A DNA stretch of 64,000 bases from Myxococcus sp. CA023 (GCF_010998615.1 NZ_JAAEAH010000005.1:1-64000), one strand, 5' to 3'; positions 17,495-27,365 are shown, counted from the first letter of the stretch. Notes: generated by a model not told the origin, from the sequence alone. Numbers and translations are program-made.

Positions 17495-18319
17495 TCAGCT
17501 CAGCGCGCCGTCGCGCACGCGCTCGAACAGCGCGTCGTAGCGGCCTTCCGCGTAGAGCCGCACCAGCTCCGGGTAGCGGCCCTGGCGCAGCTCGCGCAGG
17601 TACGCGTACTTCGTGGCGTGGTAACCCGCCACCGCCCATGCCAGGCGGGAGGCCTCCGCGCCGCCGCGCCACAGCGCGCCCTTCAGCAGACAGTCGCGTG
17701 CCCAGGACGCCAGGCGCTGCACGCCCACGGGCTTGAGGCCGCGCTGCTCGGCATGGGCGCGCAGGGCCCACAGCAAGGCATAGCGGTCCTCCTTCTGCGC
17801 GCGGTACTCCACCGACGTGGCGAAGCGGTGCTCGATGAAGGCGCGGACGCGTCCGCCCGCCAGCTTCGGCAGGGCCTCGTGGACAATCTGCTCCGGCCGC
17901 CACACGGCCTTGTCCCGGCGCACCAGCCGCGCCCGCCACTGCGTGCGGTAGCGGAAGCGGTGCGTCCCCAGCTCGGCCCAGTCGCGGCGGGGCAGCCGGT
18001 ACACGGCCTCCGTGGGCGAAGAGGTCTTCCACGCGCGCAGTGTCTCCACCGCCTCGGGGCCCAGCAGCTCGTCCGAGTCGAGGAAGAAGACGTAGTCACA
18101 GGGCGCCAGGGCGTTCACCGCGGCCTCGCGCGCGGCGCCGTAGCCTCGCCACGCATGGGGCACGGAGCGCGCGCCCAGCGAACGCACCAGCTCCGCCGAG
18201 CCATCCGTGGCCCCGGAGTCCAGCGCCACCACGTCATCGCAGAGCGCCAGCAGCCCGCGCAGGCATGGCTCCAACGTGTCCCGGTTGTTCCGGTGGAGGA
18301 CGTAGCCGCCCAGCTTCAT
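17495..18319 (-). CDS. Family 2 glycosyltransferase (WaaE/KdtX-like)
   Basis: 274 residues. GT-A fold with ALDSGATDGSAELV for the nucleotide-sugar binding region and metal-binding FFLDSDE (DxD type, about residue 85). The following stretch with AVYRLPRRDWAELGTHRFRY and LVRRDKAVWRPEQIVHEAL resembles the lipopolysaccharide core beta-glucosyltransferase group. Likely acts on an envelope glycan at the inner membrane. Its ATG overlaps the stop of the upstream HAD gene (ATGA), so the two are co-translated. Confidence 0.88.
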   Translation of the reverse strand: MKLGGYVLHRNNRDTLEPCLRGLLALCDDVVALDSGATDGSAELVRSLGARSVPHAWRGYGAAREAAVNALAPCDYVFFLDSDELLGPEAVETLRAWKTSSPTEAVYRLPRRDWAELGTHRFRYRTQWRARLVRRDKAVWRPEQIVHEALPKLAGGRVRAFIEHRFATSVEYRAQKEDRYALLWALRAHAEQRGLKPVGVQRLASWARDCLLKGALWRGGAEASRLAWAVAGYHATKYAYLRELRQGRYPELVRLYAEGRYDALFERVRDGALS

Positions 18320-18915
18320 AGACCCAGGGCCTTGAGCTGCGCATCGAAGGCAGCGGCGGTGGTGAAGAGCCGGCCTTGAATCCCCACGGCCTCGGCGGCC
18401 TGGACGAATTCGGCCAGGTCGTCGAAGAAGACGGCCTCCTCCGGGGCGCAGCTCACGCCCGTCAGCGCGAGCCGGAAGATGTCCGGCTCCGGCTTCACGT
18501 GGCCCACCTCGCAGCTCATCACCACGCTGTCGAAGCGCTGGAGCACCGGCAGCAGCGGACGCAGGTAGGCGACGTGCAGCGCGTTGGTGTTGGACACCAG
18601 CCCCAGGCGCACCCGGCCCACCAGCGACTCGATGCGCGGCAGCACGGCATCATGCAGCGTGAAGTGGCTGCTCCACAGCGGGGCGAACTCCGCCATGGGC
18701 AGGTCCACGTCCAGCGCGCGGCACACGTCCTGGCGGATGCCCTCCGCGCCCAGCACGCCCCGGTTGGCGTCCGTCCACCCCGCGCCCGTCAGCCGCCGGG
18801 CCACCTCCGCGGCCTCCAGGCCCGCGCGGGCGCCCAGCCGGGAGAAGAGCAGGGTGTTGTCGTGGAAGACGAGGACGTTGCCCAGGTCCAGCAGTACTGC
18901 CTTCACCTGCGCCAT
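18316..18915 (-). CDS. HAD-superfamily hydrolase (YihX-like)
   Basis: 199 residues from ATG 18915, AAGGAG 6 bases upstream. Motif I is LLDLGNVLVFHDN, the DLGN variant seen in the YihX/sugar-phosphatase group, motif II in LGLVSNTNALH, and motif III/IV in CEVGHVKPEPDIFRLAL and AVFFDDLAEFV. Probably dephosphorylates a small sugar phosphate. Operon with the downstream glycosyltransferase, which could link it to sugar activation or recycling, but this is inference. Confidence 0.88.
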   Translation of the reverse strand: MAQVKAVLLDLGNVLVFHDNTLLFSRLGARAGLEAAEVARRLTGAGWTDANRGVLGAEGIRQDVCRALDVDLPMAEFAPLWSSHFTLHDAVLPRIESLVGRVRLGLVSNTNALHVAYLRPLLPVLQRFDSVVMSCEVGHVKPEPDIFRLALTGVSCAPEEAVFFDDLAEFVQAAEAVGIQGRLFTTAAAFDAQLKALGL

Positions 18916-18925
18916 GCATGCTCCT

Positions 18926-20821
18926 TCAGATGCGATAAGCGCGGGCCACGTCCTGCATCTGCTCGGACACATCCTGGAGCAACTTCGCCGCCCGGGTAGT
19001 GGCCGCCAGGCTCTCCTGGGTGTCGTTCATCATGGAGGACAGGTCCGTGACCGCGCTGAAAATCTGGGCGATGCCCGCGTTCTGCTGACTCACCGCGCCG
19101 GCAATCTGCCGCACCGCGGTGGCGTTGTCCTGGATGATGGCGGCCAGCTCCTTCAGCCGCTCGCCGGTGCCGCGCACCTGCTCCAGGCCGCTCTCCATAT
19201 GCGTGTAGCCCTGCTCCGTCATCTTCGCGGTGGAGAGGATGGCGCTGCTCAAATCGCCCAGGATTTCGCGCACCCGGTCCGTGGCCTGGATGGACTGGTC
19301 CGCCAGGCTGCGAATCTCGCGCGCCACGACGCCAAAGCCCTTTCCGTGCTCGCCGGAGCGGACGGCCTCGATGGCGGCGTTGAGCGCCAGCATGTTGGAC
19401 TGGTCCGCCAGGTCCTTCACTGTCTGGGTGATTCCGCCAATCTGCTGCGTGCGCTCGTTGAGCTGGGCGATGCGCTCCGTCATCTGCTCGGCCTGGGACA
19501 GGATTTCGGAGAAGCCGCCCAGGCTGTCCCGGATGGCCCCTTCGCCCGCGCGTCCCACCTCTTCGGCCACGGAGGCGCGATTGAGCACGTCCTCCGCCTT
19601 CTCCGAGGCCAGCATCGACGTCTGCTTGATTTCCTGCGCCGTCACCTGCGTCTGCTGGAGGGCCGCGGCCTGACGGGCCACGTTGCGCTCCTGCTGCGTC
19701 GACGCCGTCTGCAGCTCCGCCACCGTCTCACTGAGCACGCGCGTGCCGGAGTGCAGGCTCTGCGCCGTCTCCCGCAGCTGGAACACCAGCAGGCCGAAGG
19801 CGCCGGCCAGCTCGCCCACCTCGTCGTTCCCGGCCTTCACGTCCAGCGTCTGCGTGAGGTCGCCCTCGCTCACCAGCCGCGTCACCGCCGCGCGCAGGGC
19901 CAGCACGGGACCGGAGATGCGGTGCGACAGCAGCCACGCGCCCACGACGGCCAGCACGATGAAGCCCACCGCCATCAGCAGCGCCACCCGGTTCACGCGC
20001 ACCACCGGGGCGTAGGCCTCCGCCGGGTCCACGCGCGCCACGAAGTGCCAGCCGTCGGCCACGTCGCGCACGTCCGTGCCGTTGACGGCCGTGACGGCCA
20101 GCAGCGCGTCATTGCCCTGGGCGTTCGCGCCGCGTGAGTCGTACAGCGGCGTGCCGTCCGGCCGCTGGAGGGTAATCGCGAAGCTCTTCAGTGCGCGCTG
20201 ATGGGCACGGGCCAGCGCCGGCTGCACCAACTGGTCCACGTGCGCCCAGTCGAAGGCGGCCAGCAGCACGCCCATCCGGTGCTTGGAGACCGGGTCCAGC
20301 ACCGGGAAGGCCAGCGATAGCACGTGGCCGGTGAAGATGGGATGCTCCTCGGTGATGCCCTCGCTGCTGGTGCGCCCCTGCTGGGCCTCCGCGAACCAGG
20401 GGCTGCGCCGCACCTCGTCCTGCCGGCGCAGGTATTCGTCGCGCAGGGCAGGGGTGTTGGCGGAGATGGCGCGGCCGGTGTCGTCGAAGACGACGATGCC
20501 GTTGAGGGTGAGGTAGCGGCTCTGGAGCACGCCGAGCATGGCGTCGGCGGGCGACACGTCACCCCGCAGCGCGGCACGGACCGCGGGGTCCTCGGCCCAG
20601 CCGCGGGCGCTCGCCTCCCGTTCGGCCAGCGTCGACTCCAGCAGGTCCTTCACGCCTTCGGCCTCGCTCAGCAGCGACGCGTGAATCTGCTCTTCCATCA
20701 CCTGCCGCGCGCTGCGGGCCTGGAGCCAGGTCAGTGTCAGCAGCGGGACGACCGACAGCAGCGTCGCGTAGAGCGTGAGGCGTCCACGAAGGGACTTGGT
20801 TCCAGGAAGAGAAAGGGCCAT
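18926..20821 (-). CDS. Methyl-accepting chemotaxis protein with periplasmic Cache-type sensor
   Basis: 631 residues. N-terminal helix (residues about 12-33, [19 protein letters not shown]), a large periplasmic region (about 35-270) with a Cache/PAS-like pattern ([38 protein letters not shown]), a second helix (about 275-300, [20 protein letters not shown]), HAMP, and a long coiled-coil signalling domain. The hairpin tip region contains the conserved [21 protein letters not shown]. No C-terminal CheR pentapeptide. Senses an unknown ligand and feeds a Che/Frz-type pathway. Located just upstream of the HAD gene start, with 10 bp between. Confidence 0.93.
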   Translation of the reverse strand: MALSLPGTKSLRGRLTLYATLLSVVPLLTLTWLQARSARQVMEEQIHASLLSEAEGVKDLLESTLAEREASARGWAEDPAVRAALRGDVSPADAMLGVLQSRYLTLNGIVVFDDTGRAISANTPALRDEYLRRQDEVRRSPWFAEAQQGRTSSEGITEEHPIFTGHVLSLAFPVLDPVSKHRMGVLLAAFDWAHVDQLVQPALARAHQRALKSFAITLQRPDGTPLYDSRGANAQGNDALLAVTAVNGTDVRDVADGWHFVARVDPAEAYAPVVRVNRVALLMAVGFIVLAVVGAWLLSHRISGPVLALRAAVTRLVSEGDLTQTLDVKAGNDEVGELAGAFGLLVFQLRETAQSLHSGTRVLSETVAELQTASTQQERNVARQAAALQQTQVTAQEIKQTSMLASEKAEDVLNRASVAEEVGRAGEGAIRDSLGGFSEILSQAEQMTERIAQLNERTQQIGGITQTVKDLADQSNMLALNAAIEAVRSGEHGKGFGVVAREIRSLADQSIQATDRVREILGDLSSAILSTAKMTEQGYTHMESGLEQVRGTGERLKELAAIIQDNATAVRQIAGAVSQQNAGIAQIFSAVTDLSSMMNDTQESLAATTRAAKLLQDVSEQMQDVARAYRI

Positions 20822-20918
20822 GTGGCGCGGCGGGCAGCGTGCGGGGGCCTCCCAGAAAGGTCGGCCCTCGTCCTATACCAGAGCCCCGCGTCTCCAGGGC
20901 ACCCCCGCGCTTGCCTGC

Positions 20919-21359
20919 TCAGATGACAGGCACCCGGTTGGGCAGCTCCTTCGCCGGGACGTTGGAGTAGTCCGAGTCCACGTCCAGGAGGACGCGCTGC
21001 CGGACCCGGGCGCTCAGCAAGCGGCGAATCCTCCCCAGGAATCCCGGCGGTGCCGCGATGACCAGCTTGTCGAAATCGTGCCGGTCATGTGCCTTGTCCA
21101 GGAACACGGACAGCTCGCGGGCGAAGCGGTCGTGCTCCAGCTCCCTTCGTCCATTGGGCTCGTTCTCCGCCGGCGGGCCGTGCAGGGTGCCGGCATTGGG
21201 GTTGTCCGCCTGCTCAATCAGCTCTGCCTGACGGGCCCGACTCTCGTCGTGGTGGAACTCCTCCACCAGCCGCCAGTCCTCTTCCGCCTTCGCGTCCGTC
21301 GCGAAGAGGCGGGCCCGGCTTGCGTTCCCCACCAGAATCCAGAGCGTCCCATTCGCCAT
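20919..21359 (-). CDS. Host-attachment family protein (baeRF-related)
   Basis: 146 residues, ATG start. The N-terminus WILVGNASRARLFATD and C-terminal FDKLVIAAPPGFLGRIRRLL...RVLLDVDSDYSNVP match the bacterial 'protein required for attachment to host cells' family, which is related in fold to eRF1 domain 2 and may act on ribosomes. The historical name does not prove a role in attachment. Single gene, oppositely oriented to the PEGA protein. Confidence 0.85.
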   Translation of the reverse strand: MANGTLWILVGNASRARLFATDAKAEEDWRLVEEFHHDESRARQAELIEQADNPNAGTLHGPPAENEPNGRRELEHDRFARELSVFLDKAHDRHDFDKLVIAAPPGFLGRIRRLLSARVRQRVLLDVDSDYSNVPAKELPNRVPVI

Positions 21360-21554
21360 GTCGTGCGTCTCCTTGCGCTATAGAGTGGGAGATGCGGACC
21401 CCTCGGGGCCAAGGCAAGCTTCCCCAGACGAGCCGCACGCCCGCCGAGCGCAGGGCAGGCAGCCAGACCGCGCGCCATTGACGGGTTTTGCGGGGACTGG
21501 GGGCGCCACGGGCGCCTCATTCCGTTGCGCGGAGCGTCGCGATACAAGGGGGCC

Positions 21555-22763
21555 ATGCGTGTTCCCGTTGCTCCCGTCACCGCCCTGCTGGCGCTCGCGC
21601 TGCTGGCTGCCCCCTCGTGGGCCCAGGAACAGGGTGGGTTGGGCCTGGACCTCACCTCGGACGCCCCCGCCGAGCAGCAGGGAATGGACATGGGGTTGGA
21701 CCTGCGTCCCAGCAATCCCAACGCGGACCTCCTGCCTCGCTTCGCGTTGGTGGGGCTGTACGCGACGGAGCGCGCGGGAGCGCAGCAGGCGTCGAACTGG
21801 TTGGATGCCCTGGCGCGCGGGGCGCTGTCCTCCGCCATGGTGGCGCAGGCGTCGGACCTGGTGGAGACGCGTGAGCGGTTGGCGGAGGGCCACGACGCGG
21901 CGGTGCGTTGCTCGGAGGCCGCGTGTTTCGCCGAGCCCGCGGAGTTGCTGGACGCGGACCTGCTGACCACCGCGCGTCTGTCTTTGGAGGACGCGGGCTG
22001 GACGTTGCGGACGTGGACCTACGACAGGGATCGCCGCGTGGTGCACGAGGACTTCGTGACAGGGCGCAACCCGCGTGACGAGGACTTCGTGAACGAAGCC
22101 GCCGCGATGCTGTCCAAGCGCCTGACGGCGTTGGCCCGGCCGCGCGCGATGCTGACGGTGAACGTCAACGTGCCGCAGGCGGTGGTGAAGGTGGGCGAGC
22201 GCATCGTGGGCGTGGGCAGCGTGGAGGTGCGCCAGGCGCCCGGCGCGGTGGCGGTGGAGGTGTCCGCGGACGAATACGGCACCCAGACGCGCACCCTGGA
22301 CCTCAAGCCCGGCGCGCGCGAGACAGTGGACGTCATGCTGGAGATTTCCGGTCCGGCGCCGGATGGACCTCCCGATGATTCCGTGGCCGGCGTGGCGTCT
22401 TCCCGGAAGGCGCCTCGCAAGTCCTTCTTCAAGCGGCCCGCGCTTTACACCGCGCTGGTGGGACTGGCCGCGGTGGGCGCGGGCGTGGTGATGGGCATGG
22501 CCGCCAAGGACGTGGAGAAGCGTGGGGGCGACGCGGATGGGGATGGCGTGTTCGACGTCACCCGCAAGGAGCGGCTGGACGCGCAGTCCCAGGCCAACCT
22601 GGCCACGGCGCTGCTGGTGGGCGGCGGCGCGGTGACGGCGGGCAGCGTGGCGTGGCTGGTGCTGGTGCCCGCGCGCAGCGCGCCCGCATCGACGTCCGTG
22701 GCGCCCGGAAGCGGCGGCGGCGCCTCCTCGTCCCTGCACCTCATGGTCGGCGGGAGTTTCTAG
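21555..22763 (+). CDS. PEGA-domain envelope protein with two C-terminal membrane segments
   Basis: 402 residues from ATG 21555 with a Sec signal (VTALLALALLAAPSWAQ). The first 200 residues form an uncharacterised domain with one Cys pair (CSEAACF). A PEGA-like unit follows (about residues 195-262, AMLTVNVNVPQAVVKVGERIVG...LDLKPGARETVDVML). Two hydrophobic segments sit near the C-terminus (ALYTALVGLAAVGAGVVMGM and LATALLVGGGAVTAGSVAWLVL). PEGA units are frequent in myxobacterial surface proteins and kinase tails. It is five bases upstream of the MopE-like gene and likely operonic with it. Confidence 0.82.
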   Translation: MRVPVAPVTALLALALLAAPSWAQEQGGLGLDLTSDAPAEQQGMDMGLDLRPSNPNADLLPRFALVGLYATERAGAQQASNWLDALARGALSSAMVAQASDLVETRERLAEGHDAAVRCSEAACFAEPAELLDADLLTTARLSLEDAGWTLRTWTYDRDRRVVHEDFVTGRNPRDEDFVNEAAAMLSKRLTALARPRAMLTVNVNVPQAVVKVGERIVGVGSVEVRQAPGAVAVEVSADEYGTQTRTLDLKPGARETVDVMLEISGPAPDGPPDDSVAGVASSRKAPRKSFFKRPALYTALVGLAAVGAGVVMGMAAKDVEKRGGDADGDGVFDVTRKERLDAQSQANLATALLVGGGAVTAGSVAWLVLVPARSAPASTSVAPGSGGGASSSLHLMVGGSF

Positions 22764-22768
22764 AGCCT

Positions 22769-23560
22769 ATGAAGACCTTCGAATCCCGGCTGCGCGTGTG
22801 GTGTGGCCTGTTGCTCGTCGTGGGCGCGGTGGGCTGTACGGTGAGTTTCCCGGACGACGTGCCCTACACGTGCACGGAGACCGCCGACTGCGGCGGTGAC
22901 GGCTACGTCTGCACGTCTCTGCCCGACAACGGGCCGCGGTACTGCTGCCTGCCGGACCCCGCGGAAGTCTGCAATGGCCTGGACGACGACTGCGACGGCT
23001 TGGTGGATAACCTGGAGACCGCCTGCTACACGGGGCCGGAAGGCACGCTCGACGTGGGGCTCTGTCACGCCGGTGAGTCCATCTGTACCCGGGAGGCGAG
23101 CATCGCGTGCGTGGGGCAGGTGTTGCCCGGCACTGAAATCTGCAATGGCCTGGATGACGACTGCGACGGGACGGCGGACGAGGACTTCGACCTGAAGACG
23201 GACCCAGGCCACTGCGGCGCCTGCAACAATGATTGTTCCTTCCTCCAGGACTGCGTGAATGGCGAGTGCGTGCGCCGTCAGGAGCTGGACTGCGCCAACG
23301 GCCAGGACGACGACGGGGACGGCTTCACGGACTGCCAGGACCGCGCGGACTGCGACGGCCAGTCGTGTGGTTCGCAGTGCGTGTGCAAGGGGGGCTCGAA
23401 GACGGAGATGAGCTGCACCAACGGCGTGGATGATGACGGGGACGGGCTCGTGGACTGCGCGGACCGCGCGGACTGCCCCACGGAAACGCAGTGCGGGCCT
23501 CTCAGGTCGGATGACGAAAACGATTATCCGCGCTGCCAGGTGAACGGAGTCTGTCTGTGA
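22769..23560 (+). CDS. MopE-like lipoprotein with Cys/Asp-rich metal-binding repeats
   Basis: 263 residues from ATG 22769; signal peptide with lipobox VGAVGC (Cys 23). The mature protein is built of Cys/Asp-rich units: two CNGLDDDCDG motifs (the putative metal-binding MopE motif), then two DDDGDG-x-x-DCxDRADC units with EF-hand-like Asp spacing. Such repeats bind Ca2+ and are abundant in myxobacterial surface proteins. Function probably structural or adhesive on the cell surface. Follows the PEGA gene directly. Confidence 0.85.
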   Translation: MKTFESRLRVWCGLLLVVGAVGCTVSFPDDVPYTCTETADCGGDGYVCTSLPDNGPRYCCLPDPAEVCNGLDDDCDGLVDNLETACYTGPEGTLDVGLCHAGESICTREASIACVGQVLPGTEICNGLDDDCDGTADEDFDLKTDPGHCGACNNDCSFLQDCVNGECVRRQELDCANGQDDDGDGFTDCQDRADCDGQSCGSQCVCKGGSKTEMSCTNGVDDDGDGLVDCADRADCPTETQCGPLRSDDENDYPRCQVNGVCL

Positions 23561-23686
23561 TGAAGTCGGCTCCCGTGCGTCAATGTCCGCCATCCCGCAC
23601 TCACCGAGGGTGGGGGGCGTCCCTGGGAAGACAGAGTGCAGATCCAGGGTTGCTGTTTGCCCCGGACATGGAAATTTCTTCTCACC

Positions 23687-25177
23687 ATGGGCTCCGATGA
23701 CGCCTTCATGCAGACCGTGCAGTCCAGTGCCGAGGCCACCGTGAGTGACGCGGGGCCCCGAGCCAGCGACGAGCTCCAGGAGGGCTCCACGCTGGGGAAC
23801 TACCAGTTGGAGCAACTCCTGGGCGAAGGGTCCATGGGCCGGGTGTTCCAGGCGCGGCACACGCGGCTGGGGCGCCAGGTGGCGCTCAAGGTCCTGCGGC
23901 CGGAGCACGCGCGGGACGGCGGCTTCGTACGGCGCTTCTTCCAGGAGGCCCGCACCGTCAATCAAATCAACCACGAGCACATCGTGGAGATTTTCGACTT
24001 CGTCGATGAGAGCGCGACGGGCGGGCACGTCTACTGCGTGATGGAGCTGTTGCGCGGGCAGAGCCTGAGCTCGTTGGCGCAGGCGGAGCCGCTGACGCTG
24101 GCGCGCATCCAGCGCTTCGTGGTGCAGGTGTGCGCGGCGCTCGGCGCGGCCCACCAGGTGGGCGTGGTGCACCGGGACGTGAAGCCGGACAACCTCTTCG
24201 TCATCCACCGCGCGGGCCAGCCGGACTTCGTGAAGGTGTTGGACTTCGGTGTGGCGAAGCTGCTCACCGCCGAGGGAGGCACCACCGGGACGGTGGACGG
24301 CACCATCATCGGGACGCCCGCGTACATGGCGCCGGAGCAGGCCGCGGGCCTTCCGGTGGATGCGCGCTCCGACATCTACGCGGTGGGCAACATCCTCTAC
24401 GAGCTCATCTCCGGCAAACCGCCCTTTCAGGCGCCGGCCTTCGGCCACCTGGTCGTGCAGATCATCACCCAGCCGCCGCCGCCGTTGCCCGCGCACCTGC
24501 CGTCCGGCGAGCCCGTGCCGCCGCAGTTGGCGGAGCTGGTGATGCGCTGCCTGTCGAAGGAGCCCGAGGCCCGGCCGCAGAGCCTGGCGGAGGTGACGAC
24601 GGCGCTCCTTCTGTTGCCCGCGTCCGCCCAGGCGCTGACGCCCGCGCCCGCCGAGCTGGCGCTGGAGGCCTCCGAGCGGCCCACGCACAAGGTGCGGGTG
24701 GCGGTGACGGGGCGCTGGCACCGCCGGGCGGTGGTGACGGTGGGTACCGCGGCGTTGGTGGTGGTTGCCGCGGTGGTCACCTGGTCCGGCATGCAGCCGG
24801 AGCCCGCCCCCGCCGAAGCCCCAGTGGCCCAGGAGGCCGACGTCGTGGGCCGGCCCGCCGCCGCGCCCCAGCTGCTTCCGCCCGTCACGCTCACGGTGCG
24901 CTCCTTCCCGGAGGGCGCGCAGGTGCTGCGCCTGGACACGGGCGAGCTGCTGGGCGTGACGCCGCTGGTGAAGCAGGTGTCCGGTGAGTCCGCGCCGCTG
25001 CGCCTGCGCGTGGAGCTGGCCGGCTATGCCCCGCTGGAGCGGATGGTGGACCTGGACAAGCACGCCGAGCTGGAGGTGCCGCTGGTGAAGGCGCTGCCTT
25101 CACCTCGGCAGAAGCCCGCGGCCGGGACGCAGCGCGAGACAGGCAAGAAGAGTCGCGAGCGCCCTGTCGCGCAGTAG
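23687..25177 (+). CDS. PknB-type Ser/Thr kinase with C-terminal membrane helix and PEGA-like domain
   Basis: 496 residues from ATG 23687 (MGSDDAFMQTVQSS). Kinase domain about 37-305: LLGEGSMGRVF, Lys in VALKVL, HRDVKPDN (about 162), DFG (about 186), APEQ (about 215). Single membrane helix about 347-367 (VVTVGTAALVVVAAVVTW) and then an extracytoplasmic PEGA-like beta unit (about 400-466, VTLTVRSFPEGAQVLRLDTGELLG...ELAGYAPLERMVDL). The extracytoplasmic PEGA part could bind envelope polymer or protein and signal inward. Last gene of a PEGA-MopE-kinase run. Confidence 0.93.
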   Translation: MGSDDAFMQTVQSSAEATVSDAGPRASDELQEGSTLGNYQLEQLLGEGSMGRVFQARHTRLGRQVALKVLRPEHARDGGFVRRFFQEARTVNQINHEHIVEIFDFVDESATGGHVYCVMELLRGQSLSSLAQAEPLTLARIQRFVVQVCAALGAAHQVGVVHRDVKPDNLFVIHRAGQPDFVKVLDFGVAKLLTAEGGTTGTVDGTIIGTPAYMAPEQAAGLPVDARSDIYAVGNILYELISGKPPFQAPAFGHLVVQIITQPPPPLPAHLPSGEPVPPQLAELVMRCLSKEPEARPQSLAEVTTALLLLPASAQALTPAPAELALEASERPTHKVRVAVTGRWHRRAVVTVGTAALVVVAAVVTWSGMQPEPAPAEAPVAQEADVVGRPAAAPQLLPPVTLTVRSFPEGAQVLRLDTGELLGVTPLVKQVSGESAPLRLRVELAGYAPLERMVDLDKHAELEVPLVKALPSPRQKPAAGTQRETGKKSRERPVAQ

Positions 25178-25187
25178 GTGTCGCGGT

Positions 25188-25211
25188 GGCCCCGCCCTGG
25201 GAGGCGGGGCC
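25188..25211. terminator. Bidirectional terminator-like hairpin between convergent genes
   Basis: GGCCCCGCC (25188-25196), loop of six bases, GGCGGGGCC (25203-25211): a perfect 9-bp GC stem between the stops of the kinase (+) and FHA-like gene (-). No T-run on either side. Position and symmetry support a shared transcription end. Confidence 0.6.
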
Positions 25212-25220
25212 TGAGCCCGC

Positions 25221-25757
25221 TCAGCGCGGTGCCGCCGTCTGGGCGAGCACCTGGGCGGCGATGCGGCCAATGCGCTCGTTGAAGTCCTCCGCCTCGTGGA
25301 AGGTGAGGCGCACATCACCCACGTGAAGCTGCACGCCGGGCTGGAGCACGGTGGGCTGCTCCGGCTCCAGGGCCGTGCCGCCCAGCGTCACCGTCCGGGA
25401 AGCGGCCACGCGCGTCACCGTCCAGCGTCCTTCCAGGGTAGGGGACAGGTGGAACTGCTCGCGCGACACGGTGGCGTCATTGACGACCAGCGCGTTGTTC
25501 GAGGCCCGGCCCAGCCGCAGCGGACTGCCGTCCGTCTGGCTCACCAGTTCGAAGCACAGGGCGTCTCCAGCGGGCAGACAGTCCCGCAGGTCCGTCAGCG
25601 GCAGCCGCGTGGCGGCCACGTTGCCCTCCACCACTTCGGGGACATTCCAAGCGCCCGCCTCCCACACCAGCCATGGGTGTGGGTACTTGGCGCGAAACTT
25701 CTCCTTGAGAGCCATGTGCTGCCTCACGAGCAGCGAGAGCAGCAGTGCGCGAGCCAT
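25221..25757 (-). CDS. FHA-domain-like protein
   Basis: 178 residues from ATG 25757 (MARALLLSLLVRQHM); the open frame extends far upstream but is antisense to the esterase there. Residues about 85-160 show the FHA pattern: PLRLGRASNNALVVNDATVSREQFHL (canonical GR-S-N---D--VSR-H, with Gln-Phe-His in place of the usual S-R-x-H), then TLGGTALEPEQPTVLQPGVQLHVGDVRLTF. FHA domains bind phosphothreonine; the neighbouring kinase gene is convergent and makes a functional link possible. N-terminal 60 residues (EKFRAKYPHPWLVWEAGAW) are a conserved myxobacterial module I cannot name. Confidence 0.8.
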   Translation of the reverse strand: MARALLLSLLVRQHMALKEKFRAKYPHPWLVWEAGAWNVPEVVEGNVAATRLPLTDLRDCLPAGDALCFELVSQTDGSPLRLGRASNNALVVNDATVSREQFHLSPTLEGRWTVTRVAASRTVTLGGTALEPEQPTVLQPGVQLHVGDVRLTFHEAEDFNERIGRIAAQVLAQTAAPR

Positions 25758-25940
25758 GCGGGTTGAATAACCTTCCTCCCCCGTCGCGGCCCGAGAAGGT
25801 GCGCGTGGGGGGCCATGGGATGTCAACGAATGGCCAGATGCGGGTGGGATGCCCCACTCGCGCCTGGGCCGACCCCTGTAGTACACCCGCGACCGCCTCC
25901 TGTCCCCCGGACAAGGCATCCCCGCCTCTTGGAAGATTCG

Positions 25941-27365
25941 ATGCGTCGCCTGCTCGCCGCCGTGTTCTGCGCCGCCGTCGTGCTGGCGGCTTGTGAAGAC
26001 GATTCCCCACCGCCTCCCACGCCGCCGCCTCCCTCCACGGAGACGTACCCGGACGCCGGCACGCGCCCGGACGCGGGCACCCAGGAGCCCTGGGCCTGCC
26101 AGCGGAGCACGACGGTGCACAACGCGCCCATGAGGCTGCTCACCCGGCTGCAACTGGAGATGAGCCGCGCCACGTCCTCCGCGCAGCGCACGGAGGCCAT
26201 CGACCGCTTCGTGGCGGAGGTGGAGGAGCAGGGCGGCCGGCCCCTGGTGAGTGACGTCAAGGCGGGTCGTCCTCGCGTGGCCTTCTTCGTGCGAGGCGAG
26301 GCCGGCCGGGACACCTTCGTCGCCGGCGACTTCAACGGCTGGTCCGCCACGGCCACGCCGCTGGTGCAGGTGCGGGACACCGACCTGTACGTGGCGGAGG
26401 TGGAGGTGCCGCGCACGGGCCCGCAGCCGTACAAGCTGGTGAAGGACGGCGACTTCATCGCGGACCCGGGCGCGCGCCACGTCGCGTGGGACGACTTCAA
26501 CCGGTACGACGTGGGGCGATTCAACTCGCTCATCTACCCGGAGCTCCAGGACGCCGCGAAGGGCCGGCTCACCGCGTGGTACGGCGTGCCCGCCACGGTG
26601 TTGGGGGACGCGCGCGACGTCTTCGTCTACACGCCGGCGGCGTATGACGGGCCGGCGTGTCCGTCCCTGCCGGTGATGTACCTCCACGACGGCAACGAGA
26701 GCCTGACGCGTGAGTCCTTCGCGGAAGCGGCGGACACGCACTACGTGGCGCGGCCGGCGGACTCGGCGGTGCTCGTCTTCGTGGCGCTGCCGGACCAGTC
26801 CGTGCGCTTGGCGCAGTACACCTTTCCGCCCGCGCGCGCGCCGGGCTGGCCCACGCCGCGCGGGGATGACTACCTGGCCTTCATCCGCGACGACCTGATG
26901 CCGCGCGTGGAGGCGTCCTACCGCGTGAAGACGGGCCCGCAGGAGACGGGCATCGCCGGCGCGTCGCTGGGCGGCCTCATCTCCGTGTACGCGGGCTTCC
27001 AGATGCCGGAGAAGTTCGGCTTCGTGGGCTCCCAGTCCGGCACGCTGTTCTGGCCCCATGACGGCGTGGTGGACCGCGACGACGGCAACGCGATGATTGT
27101 CCGCGCGAGCCAGGAGCCGGTGGTGCCGGTGCGCTTCTACGTGGACCACGGCTCGCCCGTGGCGGGCTGCACGCGGGACGGCGAGGAGGGTGGGGACGAC
27201 TGCCAGTCCAACCTGGAGTTCGTGGAGGCGCTGCGCGGCCGCGGCTACGGCGTGGCCCACTGGAACGAGCCCGGCGCCGAGCACGACTGGGCCTTCTGGA
27301 AGCGGCGCTTGCCGAAGCTGCTGTGCAACTTCCGCAACGCGGCCCCGGCGGTGTGCGGCCTGTAG
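25941..27365 (+). CDS. Secreted esterase lipoprotein with N-terminal carbohydrate-binding-like domain
   Basis: 474 residues from ATG 25941. Signal peptide with lipobox VLAAC (Cys 19), then a Pro-rich linker with PDAGTRPDAG. A CBM48/isoamylase-N-like beta domain at about residues 105-185 (FVAGDFNGWSATATPL...PYKLVKDGDFIADPGARH) precedes an esterase-D/enterochelin-esterase-like alpha/beta-hydrolase. Nucleophile GASLGG, and a late HDWAFWKRRLP with the His candidate. An envelope-anchored esterase that may act on polysaccharide esters or siderophore-like substrates. The same domain order recurs in the gene at 53590-54675. Only 7 bp from the convergent ATP-grasp gene. Confidence 0.85.
   Translation: MRRLLAAVFCAAVVLAACEDDSPPPPTPPPPSTETYPDAGTRPDAGTQEPWACQRSTTVHNAPMRLLTRLQLEMSRATSSAQRTEAIDRFVAEVEEQGGRPLVSDVKAGRPRVAFFVRGEAGRDTFVAGDFNGWSATATPLVQVRDTDLYVAEVEVPRTGPQPYKLVKDGDFIADPGARHVAWDDFNRYDVGRFNSLIYPELQDAAKGRLTAWYGVPATVLGDARDVFVYTPAAYDGPACPSLPVMYLHDGNESLTRESFAEAADTHYVARPADSAVLVFVALPDQSVRLAQYTFPPARAPGWPTPRGDDYLAFIRDDLMPRVEASYRVKTGPQETGIAGASLGGLISVYAGFQMPEKFGFVGSQSGTLFWPHDGVVDRDDGNAMIVRASQEPVVPVRFYVDHGSPVAGCTRDGEEGGDDCQSNLEFVEALRGRGYGVAHWNEPGAEHDWAFWKRRLPKLLCNFRNAAPAVCGL

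Noticed and set aside
16797..17540. 247-residue plus-strand frame over the lipoprotein gene
   Set aside because: The minus strand gives a lipobox signal peptide and better codon use.
22760..25063. Minus-strand 767-residue frame over the MopE and kinase genes
   Set aside because: Antisense shadow; kinase and MopE motifs are on the plus strand.
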